Source: Crocinitomicaceae bacterium
GTDB lineage: Bacteria; Bacteroidota; Bacteroidia; Flavobacteriales_D; Crocinitomicaceae
Direction: 5' to 3'
Length of the DNA stretch: 64,000 bases
NCBI GenBank assembly: GCA_023262855.1
Contig: JALQYQ010000017.1
Coordinates: forward strand, 1-64,000
The first letter of the stretch is position 1. Each line of letters begins with the position of its first letter. The notes below the pieces were generated by a model. The model did not search any database. It was not told the origin of the DNA and saw only the letters and a program-made list of their open reading frames with translations. The position numbers were made by a program, and so were the translations under genes. Positions 52,188 through 60,983 of this stretch are shown here, piece after piece.

Positions 52188-53627
52188 ATGCTTAGAAAAT
52201 TTAGTTTTTATATTCCCGCACTTTGGTGCTTTCTACTACTTGTAACACTTACAAATTGTTCAAGTGATACTGAAAAAGTAGAGGTATTTGAACACCCATC
52301 AGTCGATATCGATTTACCTGAAATCATTAAACGAGGAAAACTAACAGTTCTAGCAGAAAACAGTTCAACTTCCTTTTTCATCTATCGTGGCAGAAAAATG
52401 GGCTTTGAATATGAAATATTGAAGGAATTCGCGCGAGAAATTGGAGTGACTTTAGAAGTTAAAATTGTTAGCAACCTAGACAATTTAACTGAAATGCTAA
52501 ACAACGGTGAAGGTGATATCATCGCTTGTAATTATACTGTAACGCGGGAACGAAATAAATCAATCGACTTTTCAATACCGTTTCTAAGAACACCGCAAGT
52601 TTTAATTCAACGGAAACCAGAAGGGTGGGAAAAAATGTCAGCTACTCAAATCGAGAACTTTATGTTGCGTGACCCTTCAAAATTAGCGAAACGTGAAGTA
52701 CATGTCTGGAAAAACTCGAGCTATTTTCAGCGCCTAAGTAGTTTGCAAGACGAAATTGGTGATACAATTTTTATAAAAGAAGAAGATGGATTGTTGAGCT
52801 CTGAAGAAATGATTGAAATGGTTTCAGAAGGTTTGATTGACTATACAGTTACAGAAGAGAATATTGCGCGTGTAAATCAACGCTTCTTTGATAACATAGA
52901 CTGTAAAACAGCTTTATCGGTAAAACAAAAAATTGCTTTTGGACTGCGCAAATCAAGTCCTTTGCTGAATGCTCGTCTAGATAAATGGCTCAGTCAGTTC
53001 ATGGTCAAAAAGACATTCAAGCACATCAAAGAAAAGTATTTTGATTTCAAAAATATGCCAGTAAATGCAAGCGATTTTGTTGCAGCCGTGAAAGATGGAC
53101 AACTTTCAGCATTTGATGCAATCTTTAAACGAGCGGCCTTAAAATACAATTTCGATTGGCGTCTCTTAGCGGCAATTGCTTATCACGAATCAAAATTTAA
53201 TCCTTACGTTCGTGGATTTGGTGGAGCTTATGGTATGATGCAATTTATGCCGCACGTTGGACCAAAATTCGGTGTTTATCCTGGCTCTTCTCCTGAAGTT
53301 CAAATTATGGGAGGAATGAAAAAAATAAGTAAAGACTTTAACTCTTGGAGCGAAATTCCAGATGTTAGCCAACGCCAAAAATTCACGTTAGCAACCTATA
53401 ACGCCGGAAGAGGACACATTGAAGATGCACAGCGTTTGGCGAAAAAACATGGATTGAATCCATTGGTTTGGGATGAGAATGTTGAGAAAATGATGCTCAA
53501 CCTTTCAAAAGGTCAATATTACCGTGATCCAGTTGTGAAAAATGGAGCTTTAAGAGGAACACGTACTTACAATTATGTACGTACGATCTACGCACGATTC
53601 GAAGAATGGAAATCTGTCTATAAATAA
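52188..53627 (+). CDS. MltF-like lytic transglycosylase lipoprotein
   Basis: 479 aa. Lipoprotein signal ending LLVTLTNC-SS. Residues ~45-285 are a periplasmic solute-binding (SBP_bac_3) domain (RGKLTVLAENSSTSFFIYRG, GEGDIIACNYTVTRERNKSI). Residues ~310-470 are an SLT domain with the catalytic Glu in IAYHESKFNPYV, then GAYGMMQFMP and LATYNAGRGHIEDA. MltF cleaves peptidoglycan glycan strands to 1,6-anhydro products; the SBP domain senses cell-wall peptides. Domain order matches MltF. Confidence 0.9.
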   Translation: MLRKFSFYIPALWCFLLLVTLTNCSSDTEKVEVFEHPSVDIDLPEIIKRGKLTVLAENSSTSFFIYRGRKMGFEYEILKEFAREIGVTLEVKIVSNLDNLTEMLNNGEGDIIACNYTVTRERNKSIDFSIPFLRTPQVLIQRKPEGWEKMSATQIENFMLRDPSKLAKREVHVWKNSSYFQRLSSLQDEIGDTIFIKEEDGLLSSEEMIEMVSEGLIDYTVTEENIARVNQRFFDNIDCKTALSVKQKIAFGLRKSSPLLNARLDKWLSQFMVKKTFKHIKEKYFDFKNMPVNASDFVAAVKDGQLSAFDAIFKRAALKYNFDWRLLAAIAYHESKFNPYVRGFGGAYGMMQFMPHVGPKFGVYPGSSPEVQIMGGMKKISKDFNSWSEIPDVSQRQKFTLATYNAGRGHIEDAQRLAKKHGLNPLVWDENVEKMMLNLSKGQYYRDPVVKNGALRGTRTYNYVRTIYARFEEWKSVYK

Positions 53628-53686
53628 GATTCTATTTTCAGCTTAGAATTCTAGTTCTCTGTAATTCTTCATCTCACTGAAAAGCT

Positions 53687-53694
53687 TATTTTTG
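53687..53694 (+). promoter_or_regulatory. -7 box before miaA
   Basis: TATTTTTG fits TAnnTTTG and ends 13 nt before the inferred ATC start at 53708; it overlaps an out-of-frame TTG. No clean -33 TTG is seen. Confidence 0.45.
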
Positions 53695-53707
53695 CAAGAA
53701 AAAAAGC

Positions 53708-54610
53708 ATCAAACGTTTAATTGTCATAGAAGGTCCAACTGCAAGTGGTAAAACAGCTCTAAGCATTGCCCTTGCCAAGCATTTCTCAACCGTAATACTT
53801 TCAGCAGATTCGAGACAGTTTTACAAAGAAATTGCCATTGGAACTGCAAAACCAAGTTTAGACGAACAAGAGGGCATTCCACATTATTTCATCGATTCCC
53901 ATTCAATTGAAGAAGAATTCACCGCTGCACAGTTTGAAAAAGCAGCTAATGAAGTGTTGGAAAAGGAATTTTTAAATCACGATCAACTAGTTTTAGTTGG
54001 TGGTTCAGGCATGTTCATCGATGCTTTGTGTTATGGATTGGACGAAATTCCAGCGGATAAAGCACTTCGAGAAGCCTTAACTGTTGAACTAGAAGAAAAA
54101 GGATTAACTGCTTTACTGAATGAGTTGAAAGCAAAGGATCCAGAATTTTACGAACAAGTGGATCAAAAAAATCCCGTTCGAGTGCTTCGCGCAATTGAAG
54201 TAATTCGATTAACTGGTAAAACGTTCACCGAAATGCGAAAAGCCACTCGGAAGCAACACCCATTCGAAATTGTTCGTTTCATCATTGATCATGAGCGCGA
54301 AAAACTCTATCAACGAATCAATTTACGGGTCGATTTAATGATGGAAAATGGCTTGTTGGAAGAGGTAAAATCCGTCTATTCAAAAAAGCACTTAAATTCC
54401 TTACGAACCGTTGGTTACAGTGAATTATTTGATTTCTTGGATAATAAAATCAATTTAACTGAAGCCGTTGAATTAATCAAACAGAATTCACGTCGTTACG
54501 CAAAAAGACAATTAACTTGGTTTAGAAAACATACTGAAGCGCATTTAATTCCGTTTGACACAACAGATCAGATGCTTTTAAAAGTTCTAAATCAGCTTGA
54601 TAACAACTAA
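53708..54610 (+). CDS. miaA: tRNA dimethylallyltransferase, no canonical start codon
   Basis: 300 aa if translation begins at the ATC at 53708. The frame is open from 53681, after a TGA at 53678-53680, and contains no ATG, GTG or TTG until the ATG at 53954, which would remove the P-loop. The homologous N-terminus (IKRLIVIEGPTASGKTALSI, LSADSRQFYKEIAIGTAKP) therefore depends on a rare start (ATC) or a sequence error; ATG at the same spot would give MKRLIVIEGP. The rest (LVGGSGMFIDAL, AIEVIRLTGKTFTE, LRTVGYSELFDFL, QNSRRYAKRQLTWFR) is typical MiaA. It adds dimethylallyl to A37 of tRNAs reading UNN. A seven-A run at 53699-53705 is a plausible indel site. Confidence 0.88.
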   Translation: MKRLIVIEGPTASGKTALSIALAKHFSTVILSADSRQFYKEIAIGTAKPSLDEQEGIPHYFIDSHSIEEEFTAAQFEKAANEVLEKEFLNHDQLVLVGGSGMFIDALCYGLDEIPADKALREALTVELEEKGLTALLNELKAKDPEFYEQVDQKNPVRVLRAIEVIRLTGKTFTEMRKATRKQHPFEIVRFIIDHEREKLYQRINLRVDLMMENGLLEEVKSVYSKKHLNSLRTVGYSELFDFLDNKINLTEAVELIKQNSRRYAKRQLTWFRKHTEAHLIPFDTTDQMLLKVLNQLDNN

Positions 54611-54678
54611 TTACTTGTTTCAACTTCTTTTGGAACGATTCTTGAAAATAACCCAGTGAAAAAACAAATTTGACCGTT

Positions 54679-55320
54679 ATGAAAATTGTTCTCGACCACA
54701 TCATGCCTGTTCCTTTGGCATCCATTCAGCACAGCGCTGATAGTATTTGGGGAAATTTTATCGAACTCAATCATGGCGAAAAAACGCTCTTGAACGCTTC
54801 AAGTGGAAAAGGAAAATCAACATTTACATTAACAACAATTGGACTTCGAAACGATTACGAAGGAAAAATCACGTACAATGGAGAAGACATTCGCACCTTT
54901 TCTCCACTCGATTGGGCAAAAATCCGTCAAGAAAAAATAGCAGTGGTTTTTCAAGATTTACAATTGTTTCCGAATTTAACGGTAGCAGAGAATTTAATGC
55001 TCAAAAACAGTTTGCATCCTGTTTACTCTGAAAAAGAGTTGATTCAATTGCTTGAACGTTTGGAAATCGACAATAAATGGTCGCAACAATGTGGATTATT
55101 ATCCATGGGACAGCAACAACGAGTGGCGATTATTCGCGCACTTTGTCAACCATTCGAATTGATTCTCTTAGATGAACCATTTTCACATTTGGATGAAGAA
55201 AACACGCAACGATGTATTCAAATGATTAACGAACGGTGTGATGAATTAAAAGCTGGTTTCGTGCTCACTTCGTTAGGAGATACGCATCAATTTAATTACG
55301 ATAAAGAACTTAAACTGTAA
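54679..55320 (+). CDS. ABC transporter ATP-binding protein (LolD-like, divergent motifs)
   Basis: 213 aa from the ATG at 54679. ABC ATPase with Walker A-like NASSGKGKSTF, where the first Gly of GxxGxGKS is Ala; Q-loop VVFQDLQLFPNLTV; signature LSMGQQQRVAIIRAL, where the second Gly of LSGGQ is Met; and Walker B LILLDEPFSHLD. The H-loop region (LTSLGDTHQF) is also unusual. These changes may reduce or retune ATPase activity. It lies 4 bp before the FtsX-like permease, so the two form a MacB/LolCD-type transporter, perhaps for lipoproteins or cell-wall control. Confidence 0.85.
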   Translation: MKIVLDHIMPVPLASIQHSADSIWGNFIELNHGEKTLLNASSGKGKSTFTLTTIGLRNDYEGKITYNGEDIRTFSPLDWAKIRQEKIAVVFQDLQLFPNLTVAENLMLKNSLHPVYSEKELIQLLERLEIDNKWSQQCGLLSMGQQQRVAIIRALCQPFELILLDEPFSHLDEENTQRCIQMINERCDELKAGFVLTSLGDTHQFNYDKELKL

Positions 55321-55324
55321 GGCC

Positions 55325-56500
55325 ATGTTAAATAAATTGCTCTTTAAAAATCAAGACATTAAGCAATTGATTATTGCAGTCATTGGTGCATTTTTAGGAA
55401 TTACCTTTTTAATTACTTCGATTCATTACTTAATTAAGGTAAACGAATTTGGTAAAGGTTCAGAAATACTTGGTCCAAACACGGTTATCGTTCAAAAAAA
55501 GGTTTCGAATTCAACGTCTTTAAACATGACAAAAACGGATTTTTCGGAAAACGAAATCAAAAAATACAAGGCAATGCCGTTTATTTTGGATGTCAAACCT
55601 GTCATTAGCAACAACTTTGATGTTTCATTCGAAACCGCAGACCCGATGGTTCCGCGATTCAGAACGGATGTTTTTATTCAAACCGTTGATCCTAAATTCT
55701 TAGATGTTAAATCAAAAAAATGGCATTGGAAAAAAGGGGACAAATTTGTGCCAATCATTATGCCTCGTGAATTCTTGGTCATGTTAAATACCTTTATGAG
55801 TGCGCAGGACATTCCTCAAATTTCAGATGAATTGGCAAAAGACATCAACTTTAAATTTACCTTGAAAAAAGATGATGGAAAAGAATGGGTCGATGCTCGC
55901 ATTATTGGTTTCACGAATGAAGTATCGTCAATTCTTGTCCCAGAAAGTTTCATGGAATATGGAAATTTGAATTTTACAACGGGCAAGGAGAAGAAGATTA
56001 CCCAAATCATGATCGAAGGAAAAGAGAGTGAATTTGGTCTTGTTGAAGATATGTTGAATGAATATGGTCTGGAGACAAAAGCATCACAAATGATTGTTGG
56101 ACGTTTGAAAAGTGTTGTTGGAACCTTGTTTTTAGTTGTACTTGGCATTTCCATCATTGCCGTATTTGTTTCTGGATTAGTATTGATTCAATACATGCAA
56201 TTGTTGATGTCGCGCAATGCCTATGAAGTTAGAACATTATTACGCATCGGTTTTCCACCTGCTGATATCATAAAATGTTTCTTCAACTACTTCGTTAAAA
56301 TATTTGGAATTGTGGCGCTTTTGGGATTAGGAACCTTCTTTATTTTCAAATTATTTTTAGATGCCATGTTCGAATCTGGAGGATTGTACATTGACACGCA
56401 ACTGTCTGTTACAGCAATAATTGCTTTAGTTGTAAGCTATGTACTCTTTGGAGTTGCGAGCTATCGAACAGCAAAAAAAGGAATTTTTAGACAATACTAA
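55325..56500 (+). CDS. FtsX-like permease
   Basis: 391 aa. One N-terminal membrane helix (IIAVIGAFLGITFLITSIHYL), a ~230-residue periplasmic domain, and three C-terminal helices (LFLVVLGISIIAVFVSGLVL, FGIVALLGLGTFFIFKLFL, VTAIIALVVSYVLFGVASY) make the FtsX/LolC topology. It follows the LolD-like ATPase by 4 bp. The substrate is unknown: lipoprotein release, drug export or regulation of cell-wall hydrolases are all possible. Confidence 0.85.
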   Translation: MLNKLLFKNQDIKQLIIAVIGAFLGITFLITSIHYLIKVNEFGKGSEILGPNTVIVQKKVSNSTSLNMTKTDFSENEIKKYKAMPFILDVKPVISNNFDVSFETADPMVPRFRTDVFIQTVDPKFLDVKSKKWHWKKGDKFVPIIMPREFLVMLNTFMSAQDIPQISDELAKDINFKFTLKKDDGKEWVDARIIGFTNEVSSILVPESFMEYGNLNFTTGKEKKITQIMIEGKESEFGLVEDMLNEYGLETKASQMIVGRLKSVVGTLFLVVLGISIIAVFVSGLVLIQYMQLLMSRNAYEVRTLLRIGFPPADIIKCFFNYFVKIFGIVALLGLGTFFIFKLFLDAMFESGGLYIDTQLSVTAIIALVVSYVLFGVASYRTAKKGIFRQY

Positions 56501-56587
56501 TTGGTTAAAGAAATGTTAATTCTGAAGACTTTTTTAAATTTGAAGCGTCTTTGGAATAACTTCATATCACTTAAAGAAAGATAAATT

Positions 56588-58111
56588 ATGAAATCAATCT
56601 TCATTTTAACATTTGCATTGATCACGACATTCAGTTTTGGACAAAAATTGAAATTCAAAGTCGCGAACCAAAAAGATACAACGGTATTTTTAGTAAAGTA
56701 CTTTGGCCAAAAATTATATTATGCTGATACAGCAGAAATGAAAGGCGGATACGTTGAATTCGATGGTAAAAAACAACAACCAGGAATTTTAGGTGTATTG
56801 TTCCCTGGACAAAAATTCTTTGAATTTGTTTACAACAACGAAGAAGTACAAATTGAAACTGCAGCTCCAGACTTTGTTGGAGCAATGAAAATCAAAAAAT
56901 CAGAAGAAAATAAAGTTTTCCTTGAGTACATCAAATTTATTGGTCCTAAAAAGACAGAAACGAACTCAATTATTGAGCAACGTTCAAAATTAAAATCAGA
57001 CGATCCGAAATACAAGGAATTGACTGCTAAAATTGATGCGTTGAACAAAGAAGTAATTGATTATCAAAACAATTTAATGGCAGCGAACAAAAATTTACTT
57101 GTTTCAAAAGTTGTCAAAATGTCAATGGACATTGATATTCCTGAGCCACCAGTTGATGCAAACGGAAAAGTTATTGATTCAAACTTCCGTTTCAACTATT
57201 TCAGAGCGCATTATTGGGACAATATTGATTTAACAGATGATCGTTTGGTGAATACACCAATTTTCCACAACAAATTGGAATATTACTTTGGAAAAAACAT
57301 GATGGTACAGCACTGGGACACAATCTTGTATCATTCATATAAATTCTGTGATGCATTGAATCCAAAATCAAAAACATTTGAATATTGTGTTTCTTGGATT
57401 ACTTCAACTTATGGAAAAAGTAAAATCATGGGAATGGACAAAGTCTACATCATGATGGCAGATCGTTATTATTGTTCAAAAAATGCTGAAGGAAAGTCAC
57501 CTGCATTTTGGATGACAGAAGAAAAATTGAAAGAATTGTGTGAGAAAATTCCAGTACAACGTAACTTGGTAATGGGTGTTCAACCTCCAAACATTATTTT
57601 ACGCGACACAACTGATACGAAATGGATTGGTTTCAAAGATTTAAAGTCTGAGTACACAATTCTATATTTCTGGGATCCAGAGTGTGGACATTGTAAAAAA
57701 ACGACACCAAAATTACAAACCTTGTATGATCAAAAATTCAAAGATCGCAACATTGAAATCTTTGCGGTTGGAAAAGCAACAGGGGAAGATTTTGAAAAAT
57801 GGAAAAAATTCATTCGTGACAATAAATTAACGTTTATCAATGTTGGTGTAACGGATCCATTGTTCAAAGCTGCTATGGAAGATGCTCGACAATTTGTTCC
57901 AAAATACACAACGCTTGAATCGTTGAATTATCAAACAACCTATGACATCTTCTCTACTCCACGTGTATTCGTGTTGGATAAAGACAAAAAAATTATTGCG
58001 AAGAGCATTTCAATCTCTCAATTAGAGGATTTGATGGATCGTTTACAAGGAAAAGAAAACCTTCCTAAACTGTTCCCACCTGATCCAGAAGAGGATGAAC
58101 AAATGCACTAA
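56588..58111 (+). CDS. Secreted thioredoxin-fold protein (DUF5106/TlpA-like)
   Basis: 507 aa. Signal peptide KSIFILTFALITTFSFGQ. Residues ~20-120 are DUF4369-like; the middle is a helical DUF5106-type region, and residues ~350-500 are a thioredoxin fold with a CGHC active site (DPECGHCKKTTPKL) and cis-Pro (STPRVFVLDKD). Such TlpA-like proteins act as periplasmic disulfide reductases or thiol oxidoreductases in Bacteroidota. A terminator follows. Confidence 0.86.
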   Translation: MKSIFILTFALITTFSFGQKLKFKVANQKDTTVFLVKYFGQKLYYADTAEMKGGYVEFDGKKQQPGILGVLFPGQKFFEFVYNNEEVQIETAAPDFVGAMKIKKSEENKVFLEYIKFIGPKKTETNSIIEQRSKLKSDDPKYKELTAKIDALNKEVIDYQNNLMAANKNLLVSKVVKMSMDIDIPEPPVDANGKVIDSNFRFNYFRAHYWDNIDLTDDRLVNTPIFHNKLEYYFGKNMMVQHWDTILYHSYKFCDALNPKSKTFEYCVSWITSTYGKSKIMGMDKVYIMMADRYYCSKNAEGKSPAFWMTEEKLKELCEKIPVQRNLVMGVQPPNIILRDTTDTKWIGFKDLKSEYTILYFWDPECGHCKKTTPKLQTLYDQKFKDRNIEIFAVGKATGEDFEKWKKFIRDNKLTFINVGVTDPLFKAAMEDARQFVPKYTTLESLNYQTTYDIFSTPRVFVLDKDKKIIAKSISISQLEDLMDRLQGKENLPKLFPPDPEEDEQMH

Positions 58112-58123
58112 AACGTTTTACTA

Positions 58124-58150
58124 AAAGGCTGCCGCGAGGTGGCCTTTTTT
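58124..58150 (+). terminator. Terminator of the TlpA-like gene
   Basis: AAAGGCTGCC-GCGA-GGTGGCCTTT is a 10-bp stem (two G-U pairs) with a GNRA tetraloop, followed by T. Confidence 0.88.
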
Positions 58151-58199
58151 ATTCACAATTGGTTAATATTTATTTCTATTTTCTTGCATCTTTCTTTCG

Positions 58200-58207
58200 T
58201 ATTTTTG
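58200..58207 (+). promoter_or_regulatory. -7 box of the MopE-repeat gene
   Basis: TATTTTTG ends 8 nt before the first ATG (58216). No -33 TTG at proper spacing. Confidence 0.45.
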
Positions 58208-58215
58208 CCACGTAA

Positions 58216-60858
58216 ATGAACAGTATGAAGAAAATATTATTCGCTTTAGCGTTCCCTTTGATTGGGTTTTCGCAAGTTTCAATAACTGCAACGGGCAGTT
58301 ACACCCAAAATTTTGATGGTTTAGCAAACACAGGTACAAACATTGCATGGACGGACAATACAACAATTGCCAATTGGTATTGTCAAAAATCAACCGCAGG
58401 TGCCGTTGTTTATGATGCTGGAACTGGATCATCCACAGCAGGTAAAGTTTATAGTTTTGGATCGACAGGTGCTACAGAAAGAGCCCTAGGAACATTAGGT
58501 TCAGCTGGTTTTGGAAATGGTGCACACGGTGTTCAACTTCAAAACAACTCTGGTTCAATTGTAAACAATTTTGTGGTTTCCTATACCATGGAACAGTGGC
58601 GAGATGGTGGAAATACGACTCCAGCTGCTCAACAAATCAGAGTTTATTACAAAATTAGTAGTACGCTTATAACAGCCTTAAATCCAGGTGCGAATACAGG
58701 ATGGACAGAAATAACTGCTTTAATGACGGCAAGTCCGATTTTCACGATTACTGCTGGCGCTCTAGATGGAAATTTACCTGCAAATAAAGTAACTCTGACA
58801 AATATTAGTGCATCGGGAATCACGTTAAACAATGGAGAATACCTTATGATTAAATGGGAAGATCCGAATCACACAGGGAATGACCATGGATTATCAATCG
58901 ACGATGTAACAATTTCATGGGCTACTAGCTGTGCAACAACTAGCACAATCTCTCCTATTGCATGCGGTACTTACACAGTTCCTAGTGGACACGAAACATA
59001 TACAACTTCAGGAACTTATACCGATACGATTCCAAATGCTGCTTTGTGCGACAGTATCATTACAATCAATCTAACAATTACAGCAGGAACAATTACTTAT
59101 TATGCTGATACTGATAATGATGGACTTGGAGACCCTTCAAACACAACAACAGGTTGTACTCTGCCTGTTGGTTACGTAACAAACTCAAATGATTGTAACG
59201 ATAACAGCAGTGCCATCGGTCTTCCAACAACTGTTTATTATTTAGATGCAGATAACGACACTTACGGATCTGCGACAAACACAATTACCGCTTGTTCATT
59301 GCCTGTTGGTTATGTAACAAATAGTTTAGATTGCAATGACAACAACAATACTATTTATCCTGGAGCTGCAGAAATTTTAGACAATGGAATTGACGAAGAT
59401 TGTTCTGGTTCTGACGCTTCTGCTGCCGGAGTGCAAATTGGGTTATATGAATTTACAGGAACGAATTTATGTCCAGTACTTGCTGATACGGTGACAACTC
59501 AACCTGCAAACGCAACATTCTCAACCTACACAACAGTTGGAACAACATGTTCTCCTACAAGTAATGTATTCAGTAATAGCGGATGGAATATTACATCGAT
59601 TATTGATCCAGCTGAATACAACCAATTTGGGGTAATTACTGATGATTGTTATACGCTTGATATCAATAAGATTATTTTCACACACAAAAACAGTGCTACA
59701 GGTGGAACGCCAACATGGACTTTGCGTTCAAGTTTGGATGGATTCACAGCTGATTTAGGTACAGGAACGTCAAGTTCAACCGACAAAACAGATACAATTG
59801 TGTTAGGAAGTGCTTTTGACGCCGTAACTGATGTTCAATTTAGATTCTACATCACAAACATCGGTCAGACGGGTTCAACTTGGAGAAATGACAATGTGCG
59901 TGTAATTGCGAATTTCGGTTCATTAACTCCTCAAACGTTTTATGCAGATTTAGATGGCGATACTTATGGTGATGCATCTTCTTCTATTTCAGCATGTACG
60001 CCTCCTGCAAATTATGTTTTGGACAATACAGATTGTGATGATACAGATGGATTAGTAAATCCAACAACAGTGTGGTTCCAAGATGCTGATGGCGATTTAA
60101 GTGGTAACACAAATGTGACATTAACACAATGTACGCAACCCGTTGGTTATGTTTTAAATCCAGGTGATTGTGATGACAACAATAGCGCTGTGATTTCTCC
60201 TTCAACTTATTATGTTGATGCTGATAACGATGGTCACGGTTCAATGACTGGACTAGGATTAGTTTCTTGTACAAATCCAGGTCCTGGATATGCAACTGTA
60301 GCAGACGATTGTGATGACAATGAAGCAACGGTTTATCCGGGAGCGCCTGAATTGTGTGATGGATTGGATAATGATTGCATCAATGGAATTGATGACGGAT
60401 TGACATTTACAGCATATTATGTTGACGCGGATAACGACAATTTTGGTTTTGGTAACTCAACATTGTATTGTCAAAACCCAGGAGCAGGATATGCTCTAGT
60501 AGATGGCGATTGTGATGACTCAAATTCGAATGTTTACCCAGGGGCAACTGAAATTTTGGACAATGGAGTTGATGAAAACTGTGACTTCACAGACAACTAT
60601 GCTGCTTTGAACGAGTTGGCTACTTTCCAATTTATGATTGTTCCGAATCCATCAAATGGTGTAATTACTGTTGAAACATCACAGTTGATTTCTGGAACAA
60701 TTGAATGCACCGATTTGAATGGTCGTGTACTTTCTACAACAGCATTCAATTCAATTTCGACATCACTTGATTTAAGCAATTTGTCTGATGGAAATTACAT
60801 TCTAAAAATTACAACTGAAATTGGAATTCGTCAACAACGTATTTTGATTAAAAAGTAA
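58216..60858 (+). CDS. Secreted MopE-repeat protein with T9SS sorting domain
   Basis: 880 aa; a second ATG at 58225 is equally possible. The signal peptide (MKKILFALAFPLIGFSQ) is followed by an N-terminal LamG/jelly-roll-like domain (~20-235) and then repeated Asp/Asn-rich modules of the MopE type: (Y)YxDxDxDxxG, PVGYV, NDCNDNxxxIYPGAxEILDN, found about seven times. They resemble calcium- or copper-binding repeats. A middle block (~420-575) is a second domain. The last ~75 residues are a T9SS type A sorting domain (FMIVPNPSNGVITVETS to LSDGNYILKITTEI). It should be exported to the cell surface or medium. Confidence 0.87.
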   Translation: MNSMKKILFALAFPLIGFSQVSITATGSYTQNFDGLANTGTNIAWTDNTTIANWYCQKSTAGAVVYDAGTGSSTAGKVYSFGSTGATERALGTLGSAGFGNGAHGVQLQNNSGSIVNNFVVSYTMEQWRDGGNTTPAAQQIRVYYKISSTLITALNPGANTGWTEITALMTASPIFTITAGALDGNLPANKVTLTNISASGITLNNGEYLMIKWEDPNHTGNDHGLSIDDVTISWATSCATTSTISPIACGTYTVPSGHETYTTSGTYTDTIPNAALCDSIITINLTITAGTITYYADTDNDGLGDPSNTTTGCTLPVGYVTNSNDCNDNSSAIGLPTTVYYLDADNDTYGSATNTITACSLPVGYVTNSLDCNDNNNTIYPGAAEILDNGIDEDCSGSDASAAGVQIGLYEFTGTNLCPVLADTVTTQPANATFSTYTTVGTTCSPTSNVFSNSGWNITSIIDPAEYNQFGVITDDCYTLDINKIIFTHKNSATGGTPTWTLRSSLDGFTADLGTGTSSSTDKTDTIVLGSAFDAVTDVQFRFYITNIGQTGSTWRNDNVRVIANFGSLTPQTFYADLDGDTYGDASSSISACTPPANYVLDNTDCDDTDGLVNPTTVWFQDADGDLSGNTNVTLTQCTQPVGYVLNPGDCDDNNSAVISPSTYYVDADNDGHGSMTGLGLVSCTNPGPGYATVADDCDDNEATVYPGAPELCDGLDNDCINGIDDGLTFTAYYVDADNDNFGFGNSTLYCQNPGAGYALVDGDCDDSNSNVYPGATEILDNGVDENCDFTDNYAALNELATFQFMIVPNPSNGVITVETSQLISGTIECTDLNGRVLSTTAFNSISTSLDLSNLSDGNYILKITTEIGIRQQRILIKK

Positions 60859-60880
60859 TTCACTTTACATAGATATTGAT

Positions 60881-60905
60881 AGGCTATCCATTTGGGTAGC
60901 CTTTC
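60881..60905 (+). terminator. Terminator of the MopE-repeat gene
   Basis: AGGCTATCC-ATTT-GGGTAGCCT is a 9-bp stem (one G-U) followed by a short T run. Confidence 0.8.
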
Positions 60906-60935
60906 TTCATTTTAAACAACACATTTAAACAATAT

Positions 60936-60968
60936 TTGATGCCCATCTGCATTATAAATCTATTTTTG
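60936..60968 (+). promoter_or_regulatory. Promoter of the M1 peptidase gene
   Basis: TTG (60936-60938), 22-bp spacer, TATTTTTG (60961-60968). The box ends 15 nt before the ATG at 60984. Confidence 0.65.
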
Positions 60969-60983
60969 TATAAATACTTTTTT

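Noticed and set aside
53954..54610. Short miaA starting at the ATG at 53954
   Set aside because: It would lack the P-loop GPTASGKT and the substrate-binding SADSRQFY region, both intact in frame upstream.
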